DNA of 64,000 nt from contig JAMAHW010000092.1 in NCBI GenBank assembly GCA_023627715.1, positions 114,996-178,995 on the forward strand, read 5' to 3'. Below, in pieces: positions 23,032 through 35,078 of the stretch; the stretch's first letter is position 1, and each line of letters opens with the position of its first letter. The notes beneath the pieces were generated by a model. It was not told where the DNA came from and ran no database searches. It saw nothing but the letters and a program-made list of their open reading frames with translations. Made by a program: the position numbers and the translations under genes. Origin of the DNA: Periconia sp. R9002 (Eukaryota > Ascomycota > Dothideomycetes > Pleosporales > Periconiaceae).

Positions 23032-23167
23032 CTACGGTCTGGTAATTCGGGATTGATTTTTATATAGTTTTGTTAGAAACCTACGTTCAGTCAAAGGCAG
23101 AAAGTCATTGAGCGCTAGATATTGCCACCAAAATCAGTGCAAATGATAAAGCACCAGAATCATGCTA

Positions 23168-23700
23168 TCAAAACCTGAAGAATGAGTTGAGCAGAAGATA
23201 CAGAAAATCTAGCGACCATCCCATATCGCGCTCACAACAACAAAGTTCCACCGTGCTTGATATTTTTAAGACTTGAACCGCAGATTCCTTGCATTTAAAC
23301 ACCTCGTATGCCTTATTACTCCGATTATGTGCTGCCGTTAAAATCGACGTCAAGCCAACTTCACACTGGATATTAGGATTCAATCTATCCCTCTCAAACA
23401 TCATTTTTACAATACTCTCATGGCCCTTGGCAGTTGCTTCTGGATTGGAAATGGGCCTCTTCTTCGAGAAAACGCTGAGCGTTTGCTTCTTTTCCGTGCT
23501 GGATCGCCCAACGGAGCGCCGAGTCTGTGGACCTCTCAACGTTGTGACTGTAGAAATAAGTATTCAACAAGTTGAGGAGTTTGCGGTTAGCTGGTACGAA
23601 GACGTTGTTTTCTCATTCGGATCTTATTTTTTCTACAATGCTATAAAGCAGATCATTCGCTAGATTGGACAGCAACGTGATCTTTGTCTACTATGGCAAC
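23168..23700 (-). pseudogene. Ankyrin-repeat gene relic
   Basis: The minus strand encodes two adjoining ankyrin-like pieces in different frames. One reads DSALRWAIQHGKEANAQRFL (around 23530-23470). The other has AKGHESIVKMMFERDRLNPN followed by LTAAHNRSNKAYEVF (around 23430-23300). The frame changes near 23440, where the first frame meets a TGA. No start, no upstream effector domain and no complete repeat array remain. This is probably the 3' tail of a lost ankyrin/NLR-type gene. Confidence 0.65.
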
Positions 23701-23893
23701 TGAGAAGTTAAAAACAATGGCCTCGCAAGTACTGCAGTTACTGAAGCAACAAATATACAGTCTCGCAAATTTCCGGGGTACAATGCTACTATACATATGT
23801 CTGCGGCAAAGAGGTTCTATTCTCTACATGTCTTTCCGTAGCTCATTTTCAAATACGCATTTGCCGTCCTGGATATGCGATCAAATTTGCAGA

Positions 23894-23972
23894 ATAATCA
23901 TCGCAGAGTATTGTACTAATCGCAGTATCGATACATTCAAAGTTCACAATAACGTCCTCGCCCAGGACGCGC
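23894..23972. repeat. Dispersed repeat family B, copy 2
   Basis: The text ATAATCATCGCAGAGTATT...GTATCGATACA...AACGTCCTCG..AGGAC closely matches 57470-57552 over about 80 bp, and its start matches 9217-9250. No coding potential. Confidence 0.7.
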
Positions 23973-24073
23973 CCCTGGATATACGATAGATGTCCGGCGA
24001 ACATATTGGCAAGAATTCTGGTTGGGTAAAATACCCCCTGTCGTCTTCCCAATGGTTCAATGGCAAAGTGATA

Positions 24074-27070
24074 CTACATCACTGAGCACATTATATCTGG
24101 CCTTTCACTGGGGTGAAGTTCTTTCGGGTTCTTCGCCCCAAACTCACTCTTTCGCAAATCATCCCAGAAGATGAATCTAGTGGTCCACTCTCTCAGTTCT
24201 TCCAAAACTTGGGCGCATATTTTCAACACTCCAGGGTCCTCTTCCTTGATCGCTGCCAGGATCCATGCAGTTCTCCTCGTGCGCAGTTTGCTGGGAGGAG
24301 CCTGCTCGTAACATCGAATGTAAAGTGGATTCCGTGAGTCTCGCAATCTGTTCTCTATTACCTCGAACATGTTCATGAAGTATACTGTCAGTATTGGGAT
24401 ATTGAAGGCTGATATGCAATTGCTGCCGCATACGTGTTTGAACAGATCCGGCCGGAGCCATTGCAACAGGTTTGCACCAGTGGCCCATTTATTGAATTGC
24501 CCGGGCAAACTCATCTGAGGAGTTGCTGATTCATTCGCAACGTCAGCAAAGTCTCTTTTGTTATTCGGCAAGTCAGAGAGGCATTGCATGAGATAGTCAT
24601 CGGTGGCCGTATCATGTTTTGCCTGGAATCGCTGAATGAATTCGGTTGCCTCTAGACGTATCTTGCCCGTGGTGGAATCAACCACTTTCTTGGCCTCACT
24701 TAGACGTACCATACTAAGGCACGAGGCGAAATCATACAGTTCTCTGTCAGGAATACGTTCCGGTACCCAATCCGCGTCGTGGTACATCATCAATGTCGAT
24801 TCTTATTAATAAAACGGTTAGCCCCAACGTCTAGCTTTTGGTGAACGTCGATTGATGTAGGAACATTTGAGGATTTTGATTGACGTTCGCGTAACGGGTT
24901 TCGGTCAATGGGGATTTGCAATCGTTTCACTAGGGCGTCGTAAAAACCCGATTCTGGAACGGCATCCGGGAAAAAGGCATCACGCAGTAAGATTTGAAGT
25001 GATAAAAGCAGGTGAAGTGGTACGCTGATGTATCCCGTACACACAAGCATATTGTGCAAATGGAGCATAAGCACAGGCTCCATCATTCGATCCCACAAGG
25101 CCATGGAAACACGTTGTGTGAGCACAAGCCCTTCGACCAATCCAGTGCCACACAAAAGAGGGGAGTATTCCCACAGACCGTTCGAGTTGTGCTGAGAAAA
25201 CCCTGACGGTGGTATAGTGTCAAGGCCGTGCATGTACTTAGATTCCCTAAGCCAGTCCGCAAATTCAAGGCGAAGTTTGTCAAGTATTTTAGCATAGTTC
25301 TCGTACCGATTGGGGTCCTGATTGCCCTCTGCATCTTGAAGCAGTGCCATATAAAGGTTACCGGCTGCGTTAATGAAGCCTTTTCTGAAATTGCTTTCCA
25401 GGTGTCGGCCCACAAAGAGGTCGACATCGCGCCGAGGTCGACCGGAGGGGCTGGCAGGTGGGCCAACACGATGTCCGTAATAGAAGTTCACCATCCAACC
25501 GCGAGACGCAGCAAAAGAATCCACGGCGCATTGGAGCTGAAATACATGGTGAGAGAGAATTTTCTGGCGCACGTCCGTGTGCTCTTTCTGCATTGCCCAA
25601 CCAGTAATCACACCGGCAAACTCATCGAGTCCAAAAAGCCTTCGGTGCTTATGCCATGGACTAGAAGGAGACCAGTCAATAGTCTCGTAAGGATGGTGTT
25701 TATGAGTGTTAGATAGTTTATAGCACCATAGTACTAAGGGCTATCTCTACCTATACGAAAAGGAGGATTATATATTGAACATATAAAAACGGAAAACAAA
25801 AAGGACAGCACGAAGGATGGTGTTTGCCCTGCGTCCTATTGTGCTGCACGATGGCGGAGGAGAATACGTTGACTAAATCGTACAACCAGTTGATCGTGTA
25901 AGCACGTCGCCATTGGAGTCTTTCACCGTCGTTTGCGTTTTCGAGATTGAAATTTGGATCCCAATTCTTTAAACGTGCCTGCATAGCCTTGGTTGGTTTG
26001 CCATTTCGATTTTTCTGAAAGTCTTCCAAAAAGTCCAGAAGGTCTTCATATGTATTACCCCATATCTGCTCTTTGACGTCGACGCGTACTAATTCCCACT
26101 CTCCCGTAATATCACCATTTTTGGGGGGAGCTTCAGTATTACATTGCAGATTGTCTGGATTCCCGCCAGTAAGGCCGTTCGCAATCGTTTCGTATGAATC
26201 GCGACCGGGAAAGTCTAAGAACACTGCTGCATTGGTCCGTCTGATTATTCCGACTGCCATGTTTGTCAGAGATGCCGCGATAGCGCCATTGAGACCCTCG
26301 TATGCCACTTCTCGCCAAATGTTTTGTATGTATAAACGTACTTGTGACCACTCTCTGGTAACAGCAAGCACAGCGACAAAGTACATGGCATCTGAGGCTC
26401 CAGTAATTTGGTAGTTCTCGATGGGGACATCTGCCAAAGATGCTTCCGGGGAATCTTTTGGTGACAGGTTCTTTTTTGACTTCTTGGTTCGCTTGCCTTT
26501 CTTCCGTTTTCCTTTTGTGCCCTTCCTATGCACGCTTGCACTCGGAGTGGACTCAGTTTCAGATGGGTCCACGGACTCGCTATCATCATCGCCACCACCA
26601 CCGATGCTCAACACTGAAAACCGGTTCTCGAAGACCGATTTATCGAATTCTTCATCTTGTACTTCTTCCGTAGTTGTTGAGCTTGAGAAAGAGCTGCCAC
26701 CAAGGGCATTGAAAGCCTCGGTCAGTGCTTCAATGAAATGTTTATGAGTAGAATTGCTTCTCTCAATCTCTGGGTCTGGGTTTTTGTCTACAATTTGCTG
26801 GAATGCGCCGTAGGTGATTGATCGGGCCTTTATTACAGACTGGAATAGGCGAAGGATGACAGAAGGAACGGGCTGGATATGTTTCGCAATGAGTTTCGAC
26901 ATCTGCACAATTTCCGATACGGTTGATTGGCCGGTGTTATTGATTGTTACTGGTTCATGATCTTCCACACTCGCTGCCGAACGGACGATGCCATTCGACG
27001 TGTTGATGATCCAATAAAGTAATCGGGATGTATCACGTTTATACGTAAGATAAAGATTTTGACTTGCCAT
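24074..27070 (-). CDS. DUF6604-family protein, interrupted by a 124-bp insertion
   Basis: The frame from ATG 27070 (MASQNLYLTYKRDT, then LLYWIINTSNGIV) has the N-terminal signature of fungal DUF6604 proteins. It has an acidic/Ser-rich stretch at residues ~150-190 and a strongly basic KGKRKKGKRTKKSKK run near residue 205. It runs to NRTQGKHHP at ~25815, where a 124-bp segment flanked by a 13-bp direct repeat intervenes and introduces a stop. Past it the frame resumes as YETIDWSPS and PWHKHRRLFGLDEFAG, typical of the family. An intron (24884-24802, GCTAACC branch) leads to the last exon with MMYHDADWVPERIPD, ending at 24074. Removing exactly 25689-25812 plus the intron leaves one 929-codon frame. 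The function of DUF6604 is unknown; such proteins are common in fungal NLR-rich loci. It may be a recent null allele or the insert may be partly spliced. Confidence 0.8.
25689..25825. repeat. 124-bp insertion with 13-bp direct repeats
   Basis: AAGGATGGTGTTT occurs at 25689-25701 and again at 25813-25825 (plus-strand text). The sequence between is AT-rich, with an A-rich end towards 25800. It carries an in-frame stop for the host gene and shifts its frame by one. No window that would restore the frame exactly begins with GT on the coding strand. It looks like a target-site duplication around a short inserted element. Confidence 0.75.
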
Positions 27071-27879
27071 CTTTAAGGCTGCCGTTTATACGCTGCAGAG
27101 TGTTTGTGGGACCATCTGTATTAAAAGATCATTGACGTGGGTCGGACGTTTTTAGGGGGCTCGGGTGCTAACCCAAACAAGGGTAGTGTTAGAATCAATT
27201 GGACTCATGTCACGTGGTGTGAAATTAAATATGGGTCTGGCACATGTAGGATCGATTGAGTTGCTGAAGTAATGTAAACAACATGCATCTCCAAAGCAAT
27301 CCCTTTATTTGGACCTTCATCTATCCGTACTTTCTCAACTTACGCAGCTTCTTCCAATTCTGTGTCAAAGACAAGGCAGGATCCCTGCCATCTTCTCAGT
27401 TGCCACTTGAACAATATCTTAGGACATCCTGAATCCTCAGCTGGGAAAGCTTTCCTTCCTTCTGTAAAAATAGTTTTTGTTTGGGAAAACAGTGATATCT
27501 TTTTTCCCTATAAGAGTTTATTGCTTGGGTGCTTGTTGCGCACGACAACAGACCTCGGGAGAGCAAATATTTTTATTACAACGTGCAATATTCAGTAACT
27601 TTAGAACTGCGTGGGGCTATTTCAAGATATGATTCATTATGCTTCAATATACACTCGTATACTTCCACAAACTTTTCTGGTGCATCTGCTTTTGACTTCA
27701 GGAAAAGATTTGACTGAAGCATTTCTTCTAACCTACTTGCATAAATGAAATATTAGACTAGGCAAGCTAACTCCCATTGGAGAATCTCTCCTGTCTTCCA
27801 ATCACGAAGTTTTGGTTTATTAGATTCCACATAACTTGGCACAACCGACTCTCAGCCTTGAGAGTGAAAAGTGTCGACC
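27071..27879. other. Intergenic
   Basis: Contains the upstream region of the DUF6604 gene and the 3' flank of the RING gene. Short frames at 27362-27717 are not convincing. Confidence 0.5.
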
Positions 27880-28470
27880 TCATATCTGCTGCGAGTCATC
27901 ATCAGAGGATGGCTCGGACTCGGAGTCGGAGCCCAACGTAGCAACGGATTCCCAATCGGGCTCGAGGAAGACATCTTCATTCTGCGCTTCAAAGAGAACC
28001 TCTCGGCAGTATGGGCAGGTGCTCTTGCCATGAGCATTTACCCATTCTGCCAAGCACTCTCGATGGAAGACGTGAGCGCATATAATGGATTTCACGATCG
28101 CCCCAGCTTCTTGCTCTGCGGCCTTAAACTCCTCCGAGCAAATGGGGCATTCGTTGCCATTGATTGCACCACTTTCTGCCAAAGTCGCCGGTTCCAGATA
28201 CAATCCCTCATCCACTGTCCTTGTTCGACCGCGATCTACCAGTGGGTCTGGGCTGTACTCTCTGGCGGGCGAAAGATCTCCGTCAATCTCTGGAGAGAGC
28301 GCTCCCGATGATGCGCTTCCAAAAAAGGCTTCCGCCAAGCTTGTAATCGAGTCCGGACTCCCTGGGTTTGGTGAGGTCGCTTGATTTTGAGCATCGTCGA
28401 TTGAAATTAGACTAGAAACATCCATCAGCGATGAACTAGCGCTTGCAACGGAGCCTTCGTCCTCATCCAT
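27880..28470 (-). CDS. RING-H2 finger protein (probable E3 ubiquitin ligase)
   Basis: A single exon of 196 residues from ATG 28470. The N-terminal half is Ser/Asp-rich and probably disordered. A RING-H2 domain spans about residues 107-155: CPICSEEF, then C-AHVFHRECLAEWV, ending CPYC. This gives the Cys3-His2-Cys3 zinc ligand order. The C-terminus is acidic (SDSESEPSSDDD). RING-H2 proteins recruit an E2 enzyme and ubiquitylate substrates; no substrate can be inferred. The frame is open upstream of the ATG for a few codons, so a further 5' exon is possible. The ankyrin relic and DUF6604 gene lie downstream on the same strand. Confidence 0.88.
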   Translation of the reverse strand: MDEDEGSVASASSSLMDVSSLISIDDAQNQATSPNPGSPDSITSLAEAFFGSASSGALSPEIDGDLSPAREYSPDPLVDRGRTRTVDEGLYLEPATLAESGAINGNECPICSEEFKAAEQEAGAIVKSIICAHVFHRECLAEWVNAHGKSTCPYCREVLFEAQNEDVFLEPDWESVATLGSDSESEPSSDDDSQQI

Positions 28471-30183
28471 CTCATCCAGTTCCGACAGAGGAGAGCTGTC
28501 TCTTCAAAAAAAATTTGTAGAAGATGTCGTTATGTGTGTTGTATGCGTTTTGCGTGGGTACTACAGTCAGTGAGTGAGTGAGTGAGTTGCTTTGCTAATG
28601 AGGCATTCACCCATTGCAAAATAATTTTATTGAGGTCTTGGGAATACAGTTGTGTAACAGCTTTGTTGGCGGTGTTCATGAGCAGCACAGCCGCTTCGTT
28701 TCTGATAGCTGTAGTGTAAATGCACAATGCCAATTACCACCATCTGTGTAACTATTACACTCTAGGTACAGAGTTATTTATTGTTAAGACACAGCGTAGT
28801 ACAGCGTATTCAAACACTCATAATATACTGTAACCACCCTAGGCATATTTCACTAACTTTGTGCCTGCGTTATTTAACTTCTATTATACGCTGAAGAATC
28901 TTTGGATCCAAAACAACTCGATCTTCTCCGTGGGATAGCCCGCTATAGCGAGCATGTCTAATTACAAAGTCGAAGAAACGCAGGCTCTGCATAGTTGTTA
29001 GGGTGTACCTGGCGTCTTAATACTTACTATGTCATTTAGGACGGTTTTCACGAAGTTCTAGACTGTGTCATACGTTCTTATCCGTTTTGGTGACACGGTT
29101 TATCCTGCGCAACCATGTAGATACATCTCATCCACTTTCAACATACTTCATTCCCATGAGAAATATCCACAGCTCCCCTGATCTCACGCTCTATATAAAG
29201 TTAATAGGCACAACCACCAAAACAGGGGAACATCTCTCTTTTGTCATGTCGACTCATGGGTTTCGTATTAAGCATGTTAAAATGAGAAGTTGAATGCTTC
29301 TCGGATATGCTGGAGACATAAATACAATAAAAGTGAAAATCGTAGTTAGTGTTGGTGATATCAATGCATATGATGTGAAGATAGAATATATACGAAACAC
29401 TATCACCAAATGCAATGGAAAGAAAAACGATCGTGGCTAGAAGATCATGCCTTGTGACTCCCTGGCTCGGTGTTTGCCGAGATAATGGTTTGCCACCAGC
29501 TATAACCATTAAGCAAATTCGACCAGTGATGCAGCCGCCGCTGTCCCAGTGTTTCATGAATTGTCGGCAATTCGACTACCCTATCGTTTGCCAAAGACAT
29601 TTTGAACATGCATTCAAGGGAATTGAGGTCTCATTTTACCTAGGTATGATTAGCCACTATTTTGATCACGTGATATTTACGCCCATAGTTCATTGTGCTT
29701 AGTCCAGTGCTTTCTTAAAACATCCTGGGAGTATGAAAAATACGGTAGATACTTGACTGATCTTTGTCAGATTTGAAAACTAACTGTGTCTGCAATATTT
29801 CCATACATTTTTATGTATGTTAAGATCAATTTCTAACATTGATGCATCAATTGATCCGAGAGTCCAGATGTCCAGTCTGTTGCAAGAAGATCAGATAAAG
29901 AACCAAGGACGGTTAGTCATGGTTTTCTATACGGGGAGCCATTACATCCACTCCGGCAGAAAGGAAAAGGCCGAGGAATCGAATTATTCCGCTAGCCGGG
30001 GACGCTTGGTAAGAATCATCTAAGCACTCGATGCCGCTAAAACCATCCCCACCCGCTTTCCAAGACGTTACGATAGCTTTAGGGCATCATGGTTCCAAGC
30101 TATGTGCACGCCATAAAACCCTCGGGCGAATCTTCTCGACTATTCTACCCTTCAAAGTATAAGTAGACAACATCTCCCCACAG
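28471..30183. other. Intergenic with a TGAG microsatellite
   Basis: About 1.7 kb. A short tetranucleotide run (TGAG)n lies at ~28568-28586. Frames at 29201-29702 and 29817-30023 lack any family signal. Confidence 0.5.
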
Positions 30184-31367
30184 ATGAAGACATTCTTCTC
30201 CACAATTACAGCCATCGTCGCAATCGCAATCGCCATTTACTACAACGATTTCATGCTTTCGCGCTTTACACAGCTTTCCAAACAGATTAAGCCAGCGACA
30301 AAGAGTTTGTTCTCCAATAACCCATCACGAACAATGTCAAACGGCGCGACTACGACCTTCAGGGGTTTGCCCGTCATCCCCGACGAACCTCTCACCACCG
30401 CGGCACCAAGGAAGATTCAAAAATCGTTCCTTGCCATCGAGCAGTCCGAAGGTGCTGGCGCGAGGGTTCGAAGGTCCATCGGGACACCCCAGCTTCGCAA
30501 CTTCTCGCCTTTTCTGATGCTCGATCACTTCGCCATCCCTCCCGGCGCTGGTTTCCCTGATCACCCTCACAGGTAAGACTCTCGCCCCACTCAACCAACC
30601 GGTTCATGAAATAGGTGCTGACTATATGCTCCAGGGGTCAAGAAACAATCACATATCTCCTCTCCGGCGCTGTCGACCACGAAGACTTCGCGGGCCACCA
30701 AGGCACAATCGAGGAGGGCGACCTCCAATTCATGACAGCCGGCCGCGGCATCGTCCACGCCGAAATGCCTCGACAAAACACCGACGGATCCCCCAACGTC
30801 GGCATGCAGCTCTGGGTCGATCTTCCCAAGGAGCTCAAGTCCTGCGAGCCGCGCTACCGCGACTTGCGCGCAAAGGAGATCCCCCAAGCTACATCTGACG
30901 ATGGAAAAGTCAAGGTGAAGGTCATCAGCGGCCGCGCCTACAATACCGATTCGTTGAAGGAATTGGCATACACACCCGTCTGGCTGCTCGACTTTACCGT
31001 CCAGCCCGGTGGCCACGTCAAACAGTCTCTCCCCAAAGGCTGGAACGCTTTCGCATACACTCTAAACGGAACCACGATCTTCTCGTCCGACGGCGTATCC
31101 CGCCCAATCGAGCAATACCACAACGTCGTCTTCGCCAAGGACGGCGATAGCATTGAGGCGTCGGTCGAGGAGGGGGCGGAGAAGGAGTCGAGGTTTATAC
31201 TGGTTGCAGGCATGCCACTTGATCAGCCTATCGTGCAGTATGGACCTTTCGTCGTTACAAGCCGCGACGAGGTCGTGCAGGCTATGCAGGATTACCACAC
31301 GCACTCAAACGGTTTCGAGAGGGCGCATAACTGGGAAAGCGAGATTGGAAAAAGCATGGTGCACTGA
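30184..31367 (+). CDS. Pirin-family cupin protein
   Basis: Two exons, 30184-30572 and 30635-31367 (intron donor GTAAGA, acceptor CTCCAG), encode 373 residues. Pirin N-terminal cupin ligands are present. HPHRGQETITY spans the intron and GRGIVHAEMP follows, giving the usual His/His/His/Glu metal site. The C-terminal cupin runs to the end. Pirins bind Fe and act as redox-sensing nuclear cofactors or quercetinase-like dioxygenases; which applies here is unknown. The first ~27 residues are hydrophobic (TAIVAIAIAIYY) and are not part of a standard pirin. They could be a membrane anchor or signal, or translation could start at the second ATG (MSNGATT, ~30334), giving the ordinary cytosolic form. Confidence 0.92.
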
Positions 31368-32259
31368 AGGACATGGTCATAGATGATGTTTAGATTTCTT
31401 TTTTCCCTTGTTTGCCTTTATGAGCTCATACATAGATGTTGACGATACCACGAATGTTTTTTTTTTTGGCAATGTACATAACTTAACGGTGCCGTTTATT
31501 GGTCAAAATTCAAAAATGCCTTAACTGATATTACTACCTCACGGCCGCCTTTTGCTCATGATATCCTTCCCAAGATGCCATCCACACCCCGATCGATCAC
31601 TTCTCCCCAGGCTAGACATTATTAACGACCGATATGTACAGGTAGCTACAGATTGTTTTTTTTTTTTTTTTTTTTTTTTTTTCAAATTGACCGATTTGCT
31701 AACCGGGAAAGCTTTCTTCGGCCTAGTTTGTGCACAGGTACACGCACTTGTTTGATGGATGATTCTAAAGCGGCACATTACCGGTAATGTTGTCTATTTC
31801 GGATTTCCCACCTTCATCGGTTAGCAACTCGAACACGATCAGACAATACAAAATGTCTTAAGCCATGCGTCACACAATAAACAACCCATTGCCGTATAAA
31901 CCAACCAAATGAACTCAAAGTCAGCTATACAGGTAGGTAAAAATAGCTACCGTACCAGCTTCTGTGGCCACGTGGGGCCATTTCGGGATTTGGTCCTGCA
32001 AAAGAACCAACACTCGGCTCGCAAACAACAATTAGTGGGTGACAAATGGCCATCAGGCTGGGTAGGTGTGGCGCCCATGCGAACAGGTTGGGGGCGGTTC
32101 GGGGGGCTGTTCAAGCAGCGGCCGCCTGCTGCACACCCCTTCTTCGCACGCATATAGCAAGAGGCTCGTACCTGCGTGTATAACTAGGTCTCGGCCCCAT
32201 ATCTGGACAATCACACTGCTGTTGAGTTCATGTTCTTTACTAAATAGACAATAGGAAAA
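31368..32259. other. Intergenic with T27 homopolymer
   Basis: Holds a run of 27 T at 31656-31682 and otherwise no feature. The right end is the promoter of the caspase-like gene. Confidence 0.5.
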
Positions 32260-33963
32260 ATGGCGCCGGTTCACCGTCGTTTTTTCAGTTTGGATCGCGA
32301 GATCGCGCAAGTCGAATTCAACAAGTCCATCGCTGGGTCCTATCGAGATGGCAATGCAGAGTATGATGCCGTCGGAGTTTTACTAATCACGTGGAGGGAA
32401 GACGATTTGAGGTGCAAAGAGAAAGAGGTTGGTGTCTCACATGTTTTTTATGGGGTGCGTCTGCGTCGTTGCTAATAAGTGGGAATGCAGGTGAATATGC
32501 TAGAAGACGTTCTCAGGGAGAAATTCAATTTCAGTACCGAGCAGTATGAAATACCTCCGACTGATTCGGAAAAATCGCTTCTCAGCAGACTTCAGGCGTT
32601 CAGCCGTTGCTATGATAGTCCCTCGAAGTTAGGGATCATCTATTACGGCGGGCATGCGCATAGAAAAGATACCGAAGAAGGGGTAGATCTGGAGCTTTTC
32701 GCCAGGAGAACCGCGCATGGTGCCCCGAATGCCAGCCTCTCACGAACCAGTACTAGCCTAAACGACATCAGCCTCCCAGACTCTCCACAGGATTTAAGAA
32801 TAACGCCGGTTGATGTGCATATGGCACAAGAAGTTATTAATCAGCCCCGTATCAGTTTCAAGGCAATTTACGAGCAGCTCAAGCATTCCGAGACGGATAC
32901 GTTGTTGATTGTGGACAGCTGTTTTGCTGCGGGGGCCTTCGGGGGCCAGCCTTTCGGTGGCAGAAAATGCGAACTGTTCTGCTCCATTGCGGAGGGAGAG
33001 TGGGCGCGGGCACCGGGACGAGAAGGCTCCTTCACGACAATTCTCATAAAAAAGTTACGGGAAATGATCGAGCAATATCCTGATGGGTTTTCCACTTCCG
33101 ACCTGTACCGTCAGATCTATCATCAACAGCACCACGCGCATAAACCATTCCACTTTATCCAATCGCGGTTCGATTTTGGGAGAATCTGGTTGAGACCCTG
33201 CCGAGGGAAAGACACAGTTTCGCAGAAGAAACCGGTGGAGTCGGAGTACACCATCGACGTACGCTTCCACTTCACCCGGAGTCTAGACGTTCTCGACATC
33301 AATAAAGTCGTCAAAACGCTCCAGCACATACCTTATGTTCAACTCATCAAAATGCAGAACATGCATGGGCCAAATGATACTCTCGCAGATTTCATCCGCA
33401 CAGCGTATCTTGCGAATCGTCTCCGGCCTGTGCTGGCTCGGGTGCGTCGCAAGCTCGAGCTAAAGCGCGCGCGAGAGCTCTGCAGCAGCGATAGTTCCCC
33501 TCCGTCTCCTTCCTCCAAAACTACATCTACCAGCGAAAGGTTCCACGTACATGAGCCTAGAGACGTCGAACTGTTCGATTGGAGCAACGCTCAGGCTGTG
33601 ACCCCATATGAGCAACGCCTGACCTCAGATGAATACTTTGAGGCAAAAAAAGCGGAGCCGCCAAAACTCGTCGATATCAAGCGTCTGTTGAATAATCGAC
33701 ACATTGAACGACATGAACGACATGCTGTCATTACAAATGCGGCTCCGCAGGTATTTAATCGGGGAAAAGAAGATCCGGACACTCTCGTGCAGCCCGGAAC
33801 TGCCGTGTTTGACTGGATCTCCCGTTTACGCTTATCTCAGAGGGTTCTAGACGGGGCAATGTTCGTGATGATTGGGTTTCTGGCCCCCAAAATCCTTGAA
33901 TGGGCGGCGCGGCGCAGCACATCACCGTTCGCGACACCCTCAGCTGCAGTGCCTCTGGCATGA
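32260..33963 (+). CDS. Caspase-like (clan CD, C14-type) protein
   Basis: Exons 32260-32427 and 32491-33963 (intron with TGCTAAT branch, phase 0) encode 546 residues. The N-terminal ~230 residues form a caspase-like domain. AVGVLLITWREDDLRC and VNMLEDVLREKFNF are the first strand and helix. IIYYGGHAH around residue 109 supplies the catalytic His, and LLIVDSCFAAGA near residue 195 the catalytic Cys. Both dyad residues are kept. Residues ~250-400 are not recognised and include a basic helix. A hydrophobic segment lies close to the C-terminus (MFVMIGFLAPKILEW), a possible membrane anchor. Such orphan caspase-like proteins in fungi are linked, by analogy with metacaspases, to regulated cell death. 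Two more plus-strand genes follow closely. Confidence 0.85.
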
Positions 33964-34121
33964 TTTCCCACATGATCTTGCTCGTGGGACCTTCAGCCTT
34001 ATTGCTGCCTGGAAAGCAAATTCTTGCAATTACGGCCGGAGCCTGTTAGGTTGACTCCTAGATATAAAGGAAGGCTGAAGCAAGTGGGAACGTTCAGTTT
34101 GTCCCAACCCTCAAAGCAATC

Positions 34122-34582
34122 ATGGCAGAAAGACCAGTCACTACCGATGCCGCCACGGCACAAGTGGCCACCGACAGGCTCGAGGTAAAAATCACGCGCA
34201 AGTGCAAAACCAAATATTGAAATCTAACTGGAAAAGGATGTCGAAACGCCTGTTACGCCGGACACGGAGACCCAAGAAGACGACCCGGACGCTCCTGAGT
34301 ACCGGGCTGATGTCTTGCCAGGAGAGTGGACAGCAGTACGTAAACTTTCCCCAAAATTTTGAGACATTTCGTATGCTCGGCGCTGACCATGACAAACAGC
34401 CTGTCTCCAAATGGGGAGTGCGCGACACGATTTACCTAAGGAAAAAGAATGGCGACATTGCTGGCCCCTTCACCATCACCCGCTGCCAGCCCCCCACGAA
34501 CCGTAACGAAAAGTGGCGGTACGACATCGAAGACGTTCACGGAAACGTCAAAACGGGAGTTTCTACCTCGCACATCGTCTAA
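34122..34582 (+). CDS. Small three-exon protein, possible SH3/Tudor-like domain
   Basis: Exons 34122-34184, 34237-34335 and 34400-34582 close in phase to 114 residues. Introns have GTAAAA and GTACGT donors; the first has a TCTAACT branch. The first half is acidic and low-complexity (EDDPDAPEYR). The second half, from KWGVRDTIYL to GVSTSHIV, looks like one small beta-barrel: short strands, conserved Trp and a final Ser-His-Ile/Val as in Tudor/SH3-like modules of fungal proteins. The fold is my inference; no family is named. It begins 158 bp after the caspase-like stop codon on the same strand, so the two may be co-expressed. Confidence 0.7.
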
Positions 34583-35078
34583 GCTGGGGCACAGGAGGAC
34601 GCGCGCGCGAAAGGGAGGGTGGAATTGGGGGCGGGCAGCCGACGAGGAGAACTGCTGACCGGTGGATGGAATCATGTGAGACATCCGGGAACGAAGTTTA
34701 TAGACTCCGCCTCTTTTTGTGGCTAGGTGTTATGGCTGTGCAAATCGTATCGTTCTTCTCGCGTACCCTTGCCTCAATGCTTTGCTATCGCTTATCCAAT
34801 CGCTTCATTCTTAGACCCATGTCTCACCGGCGGAGACACGAAAGACATGCCTAACTAGGACACACGCAGGGCCTTGCATATTGCCCCTCCAGCTGAGTGA
34901 TGTTCAAGGTGGCCGAAAGCTCACTGGTATTTGAGGCTTTTACCGCGCTGTTTTCCGAACCGCAGAACTAGCATCCTATGTAATTGTTAATCATTGGTGT
35001 TCCCCTGAAAATCAAAGCCGGGGAAGTTCTTGTTTTTTTAGTTCGCTTGGTGTACTTTGAATTATAAATCGCCTTTCC
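34583..35078. other. Intergenic
   Basis: About 500 bp between the small gene and the DUF6594 gene. Overlapping frames near 34513-34854 read into the 3' end of the former and look spurious. Confidence 0.5.

Noticed and set aside
23289..23663. Plus-strand 124-codon ORF over the ankyrin relic
   Set aside because: It is the antisense shadow of the ankyrin-like text, which is recognisable on the minus strand.
31656..31682. T27 run as a retroposon tail
   Set aside because: No target-site duplication or element body was seen beside it; a simple homopolymer is enough.
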